Assembly: GCF_004348735.1 (NCBI RefSeq) | Contig: NZ_SMKT01000027.1 | Coordinates: 1 to 64,000, forward strand | DNA length: 64,000 nt | Direction: 5' to 3' | Source of the DNA: Actinomadura sp. KC06 | GTDB lineage: Bacteria > Actinomycetota > Actinomycetes > Streptosporangiales > Streptosporangiaceae | Part shown: piece after piece, positions 17,375 to 26,878 of the stretch | Layout: each line of letters begins with the position of its first letter | How positions within the stretch are numbered: position 1 is the stretch's first letter | Position numbers and translations under genes: made by a program | The notes under the pieces: generated by a model | What the model was told of the DNA's origin: nothing | What the model saw: only the letters and a program-made list of their open reading frames with translations | Database searches by the model: none

Positions 17375-17956
17375 TCAGGAGGCTACGACCGGGGCGCCTG
17401 ACATGACGATCCCCTCCTGCGCGAGCTCGTCCAGGGCGCGGTCGACGGTGGCCTTGCTGACCCCGGCGGTGAGGTCGAGCAGGACGGCGGTGCGCAGCCC
17501 GGCGCGGGCGGCGTCCACGGCGGTGGCGCGGACGCAGTGGTCGGTGGCGATGCCCGCGATGTCGACGGCGTCCACGCCGCGGGCGGCGAGCCAGTCGGCG
17601 AGGGGCTGCTCGTCGTCGGACGCGCCCTCGAAGCCGCTGTAGGCGGCGGTCTCGCGGCCCTTGCTGAACACGGCCTCGATGGGCGCGAGCGCCAGGTTGG
17701 GGTGGAAGTCGGCGCCCGGCGTGCCGATCACGCAGTGCGGCGGCCAGGTGTCGACGAAGTCGGGTTCGGCGGAGAAGTGGTCGCCCGGGTCGAGGTGGAA
17801 GTCGCGGGTCGCGACGATGTGCGCGTACTCGCGCCGGTGCCCGGCCATGTACCCGGAGATGGCCGTGGCCACGTCCGCTCCGCCGGCGACCGCGAGCGAA
17901 CCGCCCTCGCAGAAGTCGTTCTGGACGTCGACGATGATCAGAGCCTTCTTGCCCAT
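17375..17956 (-). CDS. pncA: Nicotinamidase / isochorismatase-family amidohydrolase
   Basis: The 193-residue enzyme hydrolyses nicotinamide to nicotinate for NAD salvage. The catalytic triad is readable as D10 (IIVDVQNDF), K99 (FSKGRE) and C141 (TDHCVRATA). Metal ligands D52, H54 and H60 lie in TRDFHLDPGDHF, as in M. tuberculosis PncA. The start has AGGGAGC upstream. The next gene upstream on the same strand is pncB, which uses its product, supporting the assignment. Confidence 0.93.
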   Translation of the reverse strand: MGKKALIIVDVQNDFCEGGSLAVAGGADVATAISGYMAGHRREYAHIVATRDFHLDPGDHFSAEPDFVDTWPPHCVIGTPGADFHPNLALAPIEAVFSKGRETAAYSGFEGASDDEQPLADWLAARGVDAVDIAGIATDHCVRATAVDAARAGLRTAVLLDLTAGVSKATVDRALDELAQEGIVMSGAPVVAS

Positions 17957-18090
17957 GACCGCTCCCTGGACGAGTCACCTCGAACGAAGAGTCCGATTCA
18001 TCCGCTCTCGTCTGAGACGTGGCATTTCTGGCCCGTCACAGGATGAAAAGGGCTCAATGGGGACCGTACCCCAGCTCCGCCTGGATGGTC

Positions 18091-19410
18091 TCAGCGGCGG
18101 GGGCCGCCGTTGACGAACTCGGTGGGAACCGCAGGCTCGCCCTTGGACAGCTGCGTCGCTGTCGGCGGCAGTTCGGCGATCGCCTGCGCGTGGCGTTCTC
18201 GGGCGTCGAGGAGCGATTCGCGTCCGATGATCTCGCCGTCCCGCACCAGCGGTACTTGCAGGACGCGGTCGCGCGGGCCCGGCGTCGGTTCACCGGTGGT
18301 GACGGTCTCGGCGAAGGCGGTGCCGTGGCCGTCGATGCGGCGGACGGCCGTCTTGCGCCCGCCGCGGCTCGGCTTGCCGGTGGAGCGTTTCGCGACCGGG
18401 CGCATGGGCGCGTCGTCCTCGGGGGCGTCCGAGCGGGCGACGAGCTTGTAGACGAGCGAGGCCGTGGGCGCGCCGGAGCCGGTCACGAGGGACGTCCCGA
18501 CGCCGTAGCCGTTGACCGGCGCGGCGGCGAGCGCGGCGATGCCGAACTCGTCCAGGTCGCCGGTGACCACGATCCGCGTGCCGTGCGCGCCGAGGGAGTC
18601 GAGCTGGTCGCGGACGCGGCGCGCCATCAACCCGAGGTCGCCGCTGTCGATCCGGACGGCCCCGAGCGACGGCCCGGCCAGCTCCACGGCCGTCCGGACG
18701 GCCCGTTCGACGTCGTAGGTGTCGACGAGCAGCGTGGTGCTCTCGCCCATCGCGGCGAGCTGAGCCTCGAAGGCGTGCCGCTCGCTGTCGTGCAGGAGCG
18801 TGAAGGAGTGCGCGCTCGTCCCGGCGGTCGGCACCCCGTAGAGCCGCCCCGCCTCCAGGTTGGACGTGGTCGCGAACCCCGCGATGTAGGCGGCGCGGGC
18901 GGAGGCCACGGCGGCGCGCTCGTGGGCGCGCCGCGACCCCATCTCGATGATCGGACGGTCCTGCGCGGCCTGCACCATTCGGGAGGCGGCCGACGCGATC
19001 GCACAGTCGTGGTTCAGGATCGACAGCGCGAGGGTCTCCAGCAGGACGGCCTCGGCGAACGTCCCCTCCACCACCAGGATCGGCGATTCCGGGAAGTAGC
19101 AGTCGCCCTCGGCATAACCCCAGACGTTCCCGGTGAAGCGGTACTTCTCCAGCCATTGCGCGGTGGGCTCGTCCACGATGCCGTTGGACGTCAGGTAGTC
19201 CAGCTCGGCGGAGTCGAAGCGGAACCGCTCGATCGCGTCGAGGAGGCGTCCCGTCCCGGCGATGACGCCGTAGCGGCGGCCGGCGGGCAGGCTCCGCGCG
19301 AACACCTCGAAGACGGCGCGCCGGTCGGCCGTCCCGCTGCGCAGCGCGGCTTGGAGCATGGTCAGCTCGTACCGGTCGGTGAGCAGGGCAGTACCGTCGC
19401 CAAGGTCCAC
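18091..19410 (-). CDS. pncB: Nicotinate phosphoribosyltransferase
   Basis: The 439-residue enzyme makes nicotinate mononucleotide from nicotinate, PRPP and ATP. The N-terminal TDRYELTMLQAAL, the mid-protein MGSRRAHE (catalytic His region) and DTYD ... RIDSGDL (phosphoribosyl-binding) are classical motifs. GTG 19410 is chosen because AAGG lies eight bases upstream; ATG 19443 would add 11 residues but has no binding site. It sits upstream of pncA/gntK and divergent from clpS, the order seen around M. tuberculosis pncB1. Confidence 0.92.
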   Translation of the reverse strand: MDLGDGTALLTDRYELTMLQAALRSGTADRRAVFEVFARSLPAGRRYGVIAGTGRLLDAIERFRFDSAELDYLTSNGIVDEPTAQWLEKYRFTGNVWGYAEGDCYFPESPILVVEGTFAEAVLLETLALSILNHDCAIASAASRMVQAAQDRPIIEMGSRRAHERAAVASARAAYIAGFATTSNLEAGRLYGVPTAGTSAHSFTLLHDSERHAFEAQLAAMGESTTLLVDTYDVERAVRTAVELAGPSLGAVRIDSGDLGLMARRVRDQLDSLGAHGTRIVVTGDLDEFGIAALAAAPVNGYGVGTSLVTGSGAPTASLVYKLVARSDAPEDDAPMRPVAKRSTGKPSRGGRKTAVRRIDGHGTAFAETVTTGEPTPGPRDRVLQVPLVRDGEIIGRESLLDARERHAQAIAELPPTATQLSKGEPAVPTEFVNGGPRR

Positions 19411-19533
19411 AGGTGGAACCTTACGGCCCGCTGTGGGCACCATGGTCGTGCAGGCCGCCGCATTCGGCGGGAGCGGCGCATAGCATCGGGTGCGGTGGGC
19501 CACCGACTTCACGGAGAGAGGGAGGCGAGCGGA

Positions 19534-19839
19534 ATGAGCGCCATGAGCACGGCGCCCGCGCCCGTCGAACTGGAACGGCCGGACGTCGACGAGGACGTGA
19601 GCGCCGACCGGCCCTGGCTGGCCATCGTCTGGAACGACCCGATCAACCTGATGTCGTACGTCACGTACGTTTTCCAGGCCGTCTTCGCCTATCCCAAGGC
19701 GAAGGCCGAGAAGCTGATGCTCGACGTCCACCACAAGGGCCGCGCCGTGGTGGCGAACGGCACCCGCGAGGAGATGGAGCGCGACGTGGAGATCCTCCAT
19801 TCCTACGGCCTGTGGGCCACGGTCAAGCGGGACGACTGA
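19534..19839 (+). CDS. clpS: ATP-dependent Clp protease adaptor ClpS
   Basis: The 101-residue N-end-rule adaptor delivers substrates to ClpAP/ClpCP. The conserved core is intact: VWNDPINLMSYVTYVF (binding pocket Asn-Asp), VHHKGRAVV, and a C-terminal YGLWATV. ATG 19534 follows GGGAGGCGAGCGGA, and a TAGCAT -10-like hexamer lies about 50 bases upstream. It is followed four bases later by the DUF2017 gene. Confidence 0.95.
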   Translation: MSAMSTAPAPVELERPDVDEDVSADRPWLAIVWNDPINLMSYVTYVFQAVFAYPKAKAEKLMLDVHHKGRAVVANGTREEMERDVEILHSYGLWATVKRDD

Positions 19840-19843
19840 GCCG

Positions 19844-20374
19844 GTGAGCCATGTGAAGAAGACCCGCCACGGCGTCCGGGTGCGGCTGGAGGCCGAGGAG
19901 GTCGCGCTCCTGCGCGCCCTGATGGAGCAGCTGCTCGCGCTGCTGGGCGAGGCCCCCGGCGACGACGACGAGCTGGCGTCCATGGGCATCGCCGAGAACG
20001 CCACCATGCCGGACGATCCCGTCCTGGCGCGGCTGTTCCCCGACGCCTACCGCGACGACGGCAAGTCCGCGGAGGAGTTCCGCCGCTATACCGAGATGGG
20101 CCTGCGCGACGGCAAGCGCGAGGCGGCCGGGACGGTGCTGGCCTCGCTGGCCGGCGGTCCCGGGTCCGACGTCGTCCTGGACGAGAAGCAGGCGCAGGCG
20201 TGGCTGCGGGCCCTCAACGACGTCCGGCTGGCGCTCGGCACCCGGCTCGACATCACCGAGGAGTGGTACGAGGAGGCGGAGAGCATGACCCCGGACGACC
20301 CTCGCGCCCCGATGTTCGCCGCCTACGACTGGCTCACGTCGCTGCAGGAGAGCCTGGTCCGCGTCCTGTGGTGA
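19844..20374 (+). CDS. DUF2017 protein
   Basis: The 176-residue protein is almost entirely helical and acidic. It matches DUF2017, the family that follows clpS in most actinobacteria (Rv1332 in M. tuberculosis). The conserved ITEEWYEE and the YDWLTSLQESLV near the C-terminus can be read. Its role is not established; the constant linkage suggests a connection with ClpS. GTG 19844. Confidence 0.85.
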   Translation: MSHVKKTRHGVRVRLEAEEVALLRALMEQLLALLGEAPGDDDELASMGIAENATMPDDPVLARLFPDAYRDDGKSAEEFRRYTEMGLRDGKREAAGTVLASLAGGPGSDVVLDEKQAQAWLRALNDVRLALGTRLDITEEWYEEAESMTPDDPRAPMFAAYDWLTSLQESLVRVLW

Positions 20375-20413
20375 CCGCGCGGCCCCCGGGAGGGGGACGG
20401 ACGCGCCGCCCGG

Positions 20414-20419
20414 TAGCCT
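20414..20419 (+). promoter_or_regulatory. -10 box of a probable leaderless mec transcript
   Basis: TAGCCT ends seven bases before the ATG of mec and there is no ribosome binding site in between, as expected for a leaderless mRNA. Confidence 0.5.
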
Positions 20420-20426
20420 TCGGGGC

Positions 20427-20843
20427 ATGCTGACGATCGAACGGGCCCTGGTCGACAAGATCGTCGCGCATGCGCGCGCCGACCACCCGGACGAGGCCTG
20501 CGGCGTCATCGCCGGCCCCATCGGATCGGACCGGCCCGTCCGGTACGTCGCGATGACGAACGCCGAGCGGTCCCCGACGTTCTACCGGTTCGACTCCCAG
20601 GAGCAGCTCAAGGTGTGGCGGGAGATGGACGACCGGGACGAGGAGCCCGTGGTGATCTACCACTCGCACACCTCGACGGAGGCGTACCCGTCCCGCACGG
20701 ACGTCTCCTACGCCGCCGAGCCGAACGCCCACTACGTGCTCGTCTCCACCCGCGACGAGGACGATCACGAGTTCCGGTCGTACCGGATCGTGGACGGCGA
20801 AGTGACCGAAGAAGAGGTCGCGATCGTCGACTCCTACGGCTGA
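20427..20843 (+). CDS. mec: Mec/Rv1334-type JAMM metalloprotease
   Basis: The 138-residue zinc isopeptidase/amidase has the JAMM signature Glu23 ... H79-S-H81-(x10)-D92. In M. tuberculosis, Mec cleaves the CysO-cysteine adduct to release cysteine and regenerate CysO. The cysO and cysM genes follow within 1.6 kb in the same order, which fixes the role. The start is the ATG after the TAGCCT box. Confidence 0.92.
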   Translation: MLTIERALVDKIVAHARADHPDEACGVIAGPIGSDRPVRYVAMTNAERSPTFYRFDSQEQLKVWREMDDRDEEPVVIYHSHTSTEAYPSRTDVSYAAEPNAHYVLVSTRDEDDHEFRSYRIVDGEVTEEEVAIVDSYG

Positions 20844-20898
20844 CGGCGGCGGGGATCGCGGCGGGGACGGCGGCGCGGATCGTCCGGAACGCGCCCGG

Positions 20899-20904
20899 TA
20901 AACT
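20899..20904 (+). promoter_or_regulatory. -10 box TAAACT before a short ORF
   Basis: TAAACT ends seven bases before the ATG at 20912, in the same geometry as the mec and rph leaderless starts. Confidence 0.45.
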
Positions 20905-20911
20905 GGCCGTC

Positions 20912-21034
20912 ATGTGGACGAGTGAGCAGGGAGCGGTCGGCCCGCGGCGCCGCACCGGTTCCACCGCCGTGCCACCCGTACAGAGCTTCCTGTTCGGGCA
21001 TTCGCGCGCCGAGGTCGTCTACGACTGTCGCTGA
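20912..21034 (+). CDS. Short ORF (40 aa) between mec and cysO, possible leader peptide
   Basis: A 40-codon frame starts seven bases after a TAAACT -10 box, so it would be translated as a leaderless mRNA. The peptide is basic in its first half and ends with Tyr-Asp-Cys-Arg. A single late Cys codon just before the stop, ahead of a cysteine-biosynthesis gene, raises the possibility of cysteine-sensitive attenuation. The multi-Cys tract seen in known actinobacterial Cys leaders is lacking, however. Between its stop and cysO is a CCCGCCC/GGGCGGG hairpin (21076-21107). Confidence 0.35.
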   Translation: MWTSEQGAVGPRRRTGSTAVPPVQSFLFGHSRAEVVYDCR

Positions 21035-21140
21035 CGCGCTGATCCTGCTGGAGTACGCCCGGAATCATCCCGCTGCCCGCCCGGTTGTGAGCAGGTTAGA
21101 GGGCGGGGAGACCCGTACGACGTAGAAGGAGACCATCGCG

Positions 21141-22398
<1,258 letters not shown>

Positions 22399-22498
22399 CA
22401 AGCCGGCTCCGGCCTGACATGCCCGGCTCTGGGCCTGATCCGCCGTCGCGGTAGAGTGCGTTCTCGAACGTCATTCTAGAACCGCGGGAGGGACACGG

Positions 22499-23293
22499 AT
22501 GATCGGGTTCGGCGCGGCGACCGCGGTCGAGCCGATGGGCGAAGGCCGGTACGAGACCGTCCTGGACGCCGGCTACGGAATGGCCGAGGCGCTCAACGGC
22601 GGTTACCTCATGGCCGTCCTGGGCCGCGCCGCCGTCGCCGCCTCCCCGCACGCGCACACCGTCTCGACCGCGGTGAACTTCCACCGTGTCGCCAGGCCCG
22701 GCCCCGCCGAGGTGATCGTCGAGCCCCGCAAGGAGGGGCGGACGGCGGCCACGTCGCGGGTCACGCTCGTCCAGGAAGGCCGTCCCACCGCTGACGCGCT
22801 GATCACCACCGCCACCCTCGACCCGGCCGCCGAACCCGCCTGGACCGGTGCCGAACCCACCGGCCTGCCTCCGCTGGAGGAGTGCACCGAGTTCCAGCCC
22901 TCGACCGGCGGCCGCGGCTTCGCCGACCAGGTCGACATGCGCTTCGACCGCGCCACGATGGGCTGGCTGGACGGACGCCCCAGCGGACGTCCCGAAGTCC
23001 GCGCCTGGTTCCGCCTCCGCGACGGCTACCAGCCCGACGCCTACGCGCTCGCCCTCGCCGTGGACGCGCTGCCGCCCGTCGCGCTGAACCTCGGCGCGCA
23101 GGGCTGGGCGCCGACCGTCGAGCTGACCTGGCACATGCGGGCCGTCCCGGCGCCGGGCTGGCTCGCCCTCCACGGCGCCGGCCGCGTCCTCGCCGGCGGG
23201 TGGTTCGACGAGGAGGTCGAGGTCTGGGACACCGCCGGACGCCTCGTGGCCCAGAGCCGCCAGCTGGCCCGCGTCCCTCGCCCCCGCCCCTGA
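22499..23293 (+). CDS. Acyl-CoA thioesterase-like double hotdog protein
   Basis: A 264-residue protein with two hotdog repeats. The N-terminal one has the ALNGGYLMAVLGRA helix (active-site helix of TesB-like thioesterases) and VNFHRVARPGPAEV. The C-terminal one has LNLGAQGWAPTVELTWHMRA. It presumably hydrolyses an acyl-CoA. Upstream, GTTCT ... AGAAC half-sites in GTTCTCGAACGTCATTC followed by TAGAAC (about 22460-22482) look like a regulator site, and GGGAGGG precedes the ATG. In mycobacteria this position holds rhomboid and murI genes, both absent here. Confidence 0.8.
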   Translation: MIGFGAATAVEPMGEGRYETVLDAGYGMAEALNGGYLMAVLGRAAVAASPHAHTVSTAVNFHRVARPGPAEVIVEPRKEGRTAATSRVTLVQEGRPTADALITTATLDPAAEPAWTGAEPTGLPPLEECTEFQPSTGGRGFADQVDMRFDRATMGWLDGRPSGRPEVRAWFRLRDGYQPDAYALALAVDALPPVALNLGAQGWAPTVELTWHMRAVPAPGWLALHGAGRVLAGGWFDEEVEVWDTAGRLVAQSRQLARVPRPRP

Positions 23294-23456
23294 CCCTCGC
23301 GGGACCTGCCGCCGCGTGGCTCACCGGCGTTTCGGGACGGTGGCCGTCCGGATCGTGTGCGCGGCGCGTGAGCTGGGCGGTTTTCCGCCACGTGACGGTG
23401 TGATGTCCAACGCATGACGCGCCCGCGCGGGGTCCCGTCGCTTAGCCTTGTGCACC

Positions 23457-23609
23457 ATGTCAGACCCATCCCGGGAGGACGGCCTCCCGACGCTCCCAAC
23501 GGGATCTTCGACAGCGGCCTCCGAGGTCTCGCCGCTCGCCCGCACGGATCGCCCGCGCCTGACGGCCGCCGTCTCGAATCCCGCGGGCGGCCGGGTCACA
23601 CTGGTGTGA
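23457..23609 (+). CDS. Short leaderless ORF of unknown function (50 aa)
   Basis: TAGCCT (23443-23448) lies eight bases before an ATG that opens a 50-codon frame ending 53 bases before the next gene. The peptide is Ser/Thr/Pro/Arg-rich, without hydrophobic segments. I do not recognise it. The case rests on promoter geometry; it could instead be a 5' leader for the metallo-hydrolase gene. Confidence 0.3.
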   Translation: MSDPSREDGLPTLPTGSSTAASEVSPLARTDRPRLTAAVSNPAGGRVTLV

Positions 23610-23661
23610 AGGTGCCGGCTCTGACCACCTGATTCCTCGGGGACCCGAAGGAGGAGTGAGC

Positions 23662-24411
23662 GTGCGGGTCACAGTGATCGGCTGCTCCGGCAGTTTTCCC
23701 GGGCCGGACAGTCCCGCGTCCAGCTACCTGATCGAGGCGGACGGCTACGCGCTGGTGCTCGATCTCGGCAACGGCGCGCTCGGATCGCTGCAGCGCTTCC
23801 GCTCGCTGTACGAGATCGACGCCGTCTGCATCTCGCACCTGCACGCCGATCACTGCCTCGACCTGTGCGGATACTGGGTGGCGCGGACCTACCGGCCGAG
23901 CGGCCCGGCCCCGCGGATCCCGGTGCACGGCCCCGAAGGCACCGCCGCGCGCATGGCGCGTGCCTATGACCTCGATCCCGAGCCCGGCATGTCCGGGGCG
24001 TTCGACTTCCGGACCCTGCGCCGCGGCCCCTACGACATCGGCCCGTTCCGCGTGACGACCGCGCTGATGCCGCACCCGGTGGAGGCGTACGCGTTCCGCG
24101 TCGAGTACGGCGGCAAGACCCTCGCCTACTCCGGCGACACGGGCGCGTCGGAGACGCTGGTCGAGCTGGCGAGCGGCGCGGACCTGTTCCTCTGCGAGGC
24201 GTCCTTCCTCGACAAGCCGGGCCTCCCGGCCGAGCTCCATCTGACCGCCCGCGAGGCAGGCGAGCACGCCGCCGCCGCCGGGGCCGGACGGCTCGTCCTG
24301 ACCCACCTCGTGCCGTGGAACGACGCGGACGTGTCGCTCAAGGAGGCCAAGGCCAGCGGGTACGAAGGCCCCATCGACCTGGCGCGCGTGGGCGCCCAGT
24401 ACACCCTCTGA
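23662..24411 (+). CDS. Metallo-beta-lactamase-fold phosphodiesterase, Rv1339 type
   Basis: The 249-residue hydrolase carries H59-L-H-A-D-H64, the two-metal motif, plus later His and Asp ligands ([23 protein letters not shown]). Gene order (upstream of rph and rdgB) matches M. tuberculosis Rv1339, which has been reported as an atypical cyclic-nucleotide phosphodiesterase, so cAMP hydrolysis is a reasonable inference. GTG 23662 gives good spacing from AGGAGGA; GTG 23656 would be too close. Confidence 0.85.
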   Translation: MRVTVIGCSGSFPGPDSPASSYLIEADGYALVLDLGNGALGSLQRFRSLYEIDAVCISHLHADHCLDLCGYWVARTYRPSGPAPRIPVHGPEGTAARMARAYDLDPEPGMSGAFDFRTLRRGPYDIGPFRVTTALMPHPVEAYAFRVEYGGKTLAYSGDTGASETLVELASGADLFLCEASFLDKPGLPAELHLTAREAGEHAAAAGAGRLVLTHLVPWNDADVSLKEAKASGYEGPIDLARVGAQYTL

Positions 24412-24418
24412 GTCCCGC

Positions 24419-24424
24419 TAGGGT
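24419..24424 (+). promoter_or_regulatory. -10 box of a probable leaderless rph transcript
   Basis: TAGGGT ends seven bases before the rph ATG; no ribosome binding site intervenes. Confidence 0.45.
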
Positions 24425-24431
24425 GGAGCGC

Positions 24432-25157
24432 ATGCCTCGCCCCGATGATCGCGCGCACGACCAGCTCCGCCCCGTCCGCATCCAGCGCGGATGGCTCGAC
24501 CACGCGGAGGGCTCGGTGCTGATCGAGTTCGGCGCGACCCGGGTGCTGTGCGCCGCGTCCGTGCAGGACTCGGTGCCCCGCTGGCGGCGCGAGAGCGGCC
24601 TCGGCTGGGTCACCGCCGAGTACGCGATGCTGCCCCGCGCCACCAACACCCGCAACGACCGCGAGGCCGTCCGGGGCCGGATCGGCGGCCGCACCCACGA
24701 GATCTCCCGCCTGATCGGACGGTCCATCCGCGCCTGCGTCGACTTCAAGGCGCTCGGGGAGAACACCGTCCAGCTCGACTGCGACGTCCTGCAGGCCGAC
24801 GGCGGCACCCGCACCGCCGCGATCACCGGCGCGTACGTGGCGCTGGCCGACGCCGTCTCCTGGATGCGCGCCCGCAAGATGCTCAGGGGCGGCGGCGAAC
24901 CGCTGATCACGTCCGTGGCGGCGGTCAGCGTCGGCGTCGTGGACGGCGAGCCCCGCCTCGACCTCTGCTACGAGGAGGACGGCGCCGCCAACACCGACAT
25001 GAACGTGGTGTGCACGGGCGACGGCCGCTTCGCCGAGGTGCAGGGCACCGCGGAACGCGCCCCGTTCGACCGCGCCGAGCTGGACGCGCTGCTCGACCTC
25101 GCGTCCGCGGGCTGCGCGGAGCTGACCAGGCTCCAGGACGCGGCTCTCGCCCGATGA
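24432..25157 (+). CDS. rph: Ribonuclease PH
   Basis: The 241-residue phosphorolytic exoribonuclease trims tRNA 3' ends. Motifs include [56 protein letters not shown] and [21 protein letters not shown], all typical. Length is normal. The stop is 13 bases before rdgB, the usual partner gene in actinobacteria. Confidence 0.95.
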   Translation: MPRPDDRAHDQLRPVRIQRGWLDHAEGSVLIEFGATRVLCAASVQDSVPRWRRESGLGWVTAEYAMLPRATNTRNDREAVRGRIGGRTHEISRLIGRSIRACVDFKALGENTVQLDCDVLQADGGTRTAAITGAYVALADAVSWMRARKMLRGGGEPLITSVAAVSVGVVDGEPRLDLCYEEDGAANTDMNVVCTGDGRFAEVQGTAERAPFDRAELDALLDLASAGCAELTRLQDAALAR

Positions 25158-25170
25158 CGAGGATCGCCCG

Positions 25171-25776
25171 ATGACCAGGATCGTGCTCGCGACCCACAAC
25201 CAGGGCAAGGTCGCGGAGCTGCGGCGCATCCTCGGCGGCCTCGACATCGCCGGCCTCGACGATTTCCCCGGCGCGCCCGACGTGCCGGAGACGGAGCTGA
25301 CGTTCGAGGGCAACGCGCTGCTGAAGGCCCGCGCGATCGCCGCGTTCACCGGCCTGCCCGCCGTCGCCGACGACTCGGGCCTGTGCGTGGACGCGCTGAA
25401 CGGCATGCCAGGCGTTCTGTCCGCGCGCTGGTCGGGACGCCTCGGCGCCGCCACCGGCGACCGCGACGCCGCGAACCTCCGGCTCGTCCTCGACCAGATC
25501 GGCGACGTTTCCGACGATCAGCGTGGCGCGGCGTTCGTGTGCGCGGCCGTCCTGGTCGTCCCGGGGGGCGTCGAGCACTGCGTCGAGGGACGGCTGCGGG
25601 GCACGGTCATCCGCGAACCTCGCGGCACGGGCGGATTCGGTTACGACCCGGTCTTCGTCCCGGACGGCGAGACCCGCACGACCGCCGAGATGCCCCCGGA
25701 AGAAAAGGACGCCATCAGCCACCGGGGCAAGGCGTTCCGCGCCCTAGCCGCCCTAATCCCCGCCGCCCTTTCCTAA
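25171..25776 (+). CDS. rdgB: RdgB/HAM1 non-canonical purine NTP pyrophosphatase
   Basis: The 201-residue enzyme hydrolyses dITP/XTP to monophosphates and so keeps deaminated purines out of DNA. The N-terminal VLATHNQGKVAEL, the central ADDSGLCVDALNGMPGVLSARWSG and the C-terminal GTGGFGYDPVF ... ISHRGKAFRAL are the diagnostic motifs. It is co-transcribed with rph. Confidence 0.95.
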   Translation: MTRIVLATHNQGKVAELRRILGGLDIAGLDDFPGAPDVPETELTFEGNALLKARAIAAFTGLPAVADDSGLCVDALNGMPGVLSARWSGRLGAATGDRDAANLRLVLDQIGDVSDDQRGAAFVCAAVLVVPGGVEHCVEGRLRGTVIREPRGTGGFGYDPVFVPDGETRTTAEMPPEEKDAISHRGKAFRALAALIPAALS

Positions 25777-25844
25777 CCTGTTCACTGGCCGCAGCCTCCG
25801 CCGCACCCCGCAACGACCTCAACGCCTGCGATCGCGTCCGAAGG

Positions 25845-25870
25845 CAGGTTTCGAGCCCGCGAGAAACCTG
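25845..25870. terminator. Hairpin between convergent rdgB and MEDS operon
   Basis: CAGGTTTC ... GAAACCTG forms an 8-bp stem (25845-25852 with 25863-25870). A second near-perfect 20-bp palindrome, 25904-25923, overlaps the stop codon of the minus-strand gene. Either could act as a two-way terminator. Confidence 0.4.
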
Positions 25871-25906
25871 ATCGCGCAGCGAGCCGCCAGGCGAGTCGGA
25901 GCGATG

Positions 25907-26878
25907 CTAGCGATCGCCAGCATTTCTCGACGATGGAGGGCGCCCAGCGCCCGAAGGAGGAGAGGAATGCAATCTGACAAATGTGCCGTCCCAGCCTGCG
26001 CGGAGTTCCATGAGGTCGACGAGGAGGCGGACGGTCCAGAGGCCGAACCCGCGCTGGAGGGCCGAGTCGGGCGGGATGAAGCCGGTGAGCGGGCTCGGGC
26101 CGGGGCGCCAGAAGCCGTTGTCGCCGATCTCGCAGATCAGGTCGGCGCCGTCCTGCCAGACCCAGAGCCCGATCGGGGGCGTGCCGTGCTGCAGCGCGTT
26201 CGCCGCGACCTCGTTGGCGGCGGTGACGAGGTTCTGCGCCCGCTGCTTGGCGAGGCCGTGCTTGACGGCGCGCTCGCCGACGAACGACCGCAGCGCATGC
26301 AGGTCGTCGCCGTCGATGGGGAGGTAGTCGGCGTCGCGTGGACGGTCGAAGCGCAGGCCGCGGTCGCAGCCGGCGCCGAACGTCACCGGGTCGACGTACT
26401 CGCCGCTGGGGCCGCTGTGCCCGGAGTCCACCACCAGGGGATGGGTGCGCCGCGCCTCCGCGACGACCCGGGGCGGCAGCATCGCGGTGTCGTAGGGGCA
26501 CAGCGAACGGGCGCCCGAGCCGTCGAACACCACGTTGATGAGGGACTCGTAGCGGATCCACTCCAGGGTCTGCCGTTCGTCCCAGCCGTCCCAGACGGGC
26601 TCGGCGAGGGCGCAGACGGTGCGCGGCACGCTCTGCTTCACGACGGACTGGTAGTCCCGCAGGGTGTGGACGGGATGCCGGTAGAACTCGGCCGAGTCGA
26701 AGTACTGGATCGGCGGGGCGTCGGGCGCGAGCACGTCACGCAGGGCGGTCAGGTTGGGTTCGCGGGCCACGGCGATCACGGCCTGGTCGCGTTCCAGCCC
26801 GGATTTGAGGAACGGGACGGTGACGTCCAGGAACTCCTCGACGTCGCGGTACAGGAAGGCCCTGTGCTCCATCGTCAT
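25907..26878 (-). CDS. MEDS-domain anti-sigma/kinase-like ATPase protein
   Basis: The 323-residue protein has an N-terminal MEDS sensory domain (about 1-160; FLYRDVEEFLDVTVPFL ... LCPYDTAMLP). A GHKL-type ATPase domain (about 200-305) follows, with NEVAANALQHG (N box) and EIGDNGFW ... GFGLWTVRLL (G boxes). This is the layout of RsbW/RsbA-like switch kinases that bind sigma or anti-anti-sigma factors. The ATG overlaps the upstream stop (ATGA), so it is the last gene of a three-gene MEDS operon. Partner sigma factor unknown. Confidence 0.8.
   Translation of the reverse strand: MTMEHRAFLYRDVEEFLDVTVPFLKSGLERDQAVIAVAREPNLTALRDVLAPDAPPIQYFDSAEFYRHPVHTLRDYQSVVKQSVPRTVCALAEPVWDGWDERQTLEWIRYESLINVVFDGSGARSLCPYDTAMLPPRVVAEARRTHPLVVDSGHSGPSGEYVDPVTFGAGCDRGLRFDRPRDADYLPIDGDDLHALRSFVGERAVKHGLAKQRAQNLVTAANEVAANALQHGTPPIGLWVWQDGADLICEIGDNGFWRPGPSPLTGFIPPDSALQRGFGLWTVRLLVDLMELRAGWDGTFVRLHSSPPSGAGRPPSSRNAGDR

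Noticed and set aside
15060..17642. 860-codon plus-strand frame across the helicase, gntK and pncA region
   Set aside because: It runs antisense or out of frame to three genes with intact catalytic motifs.
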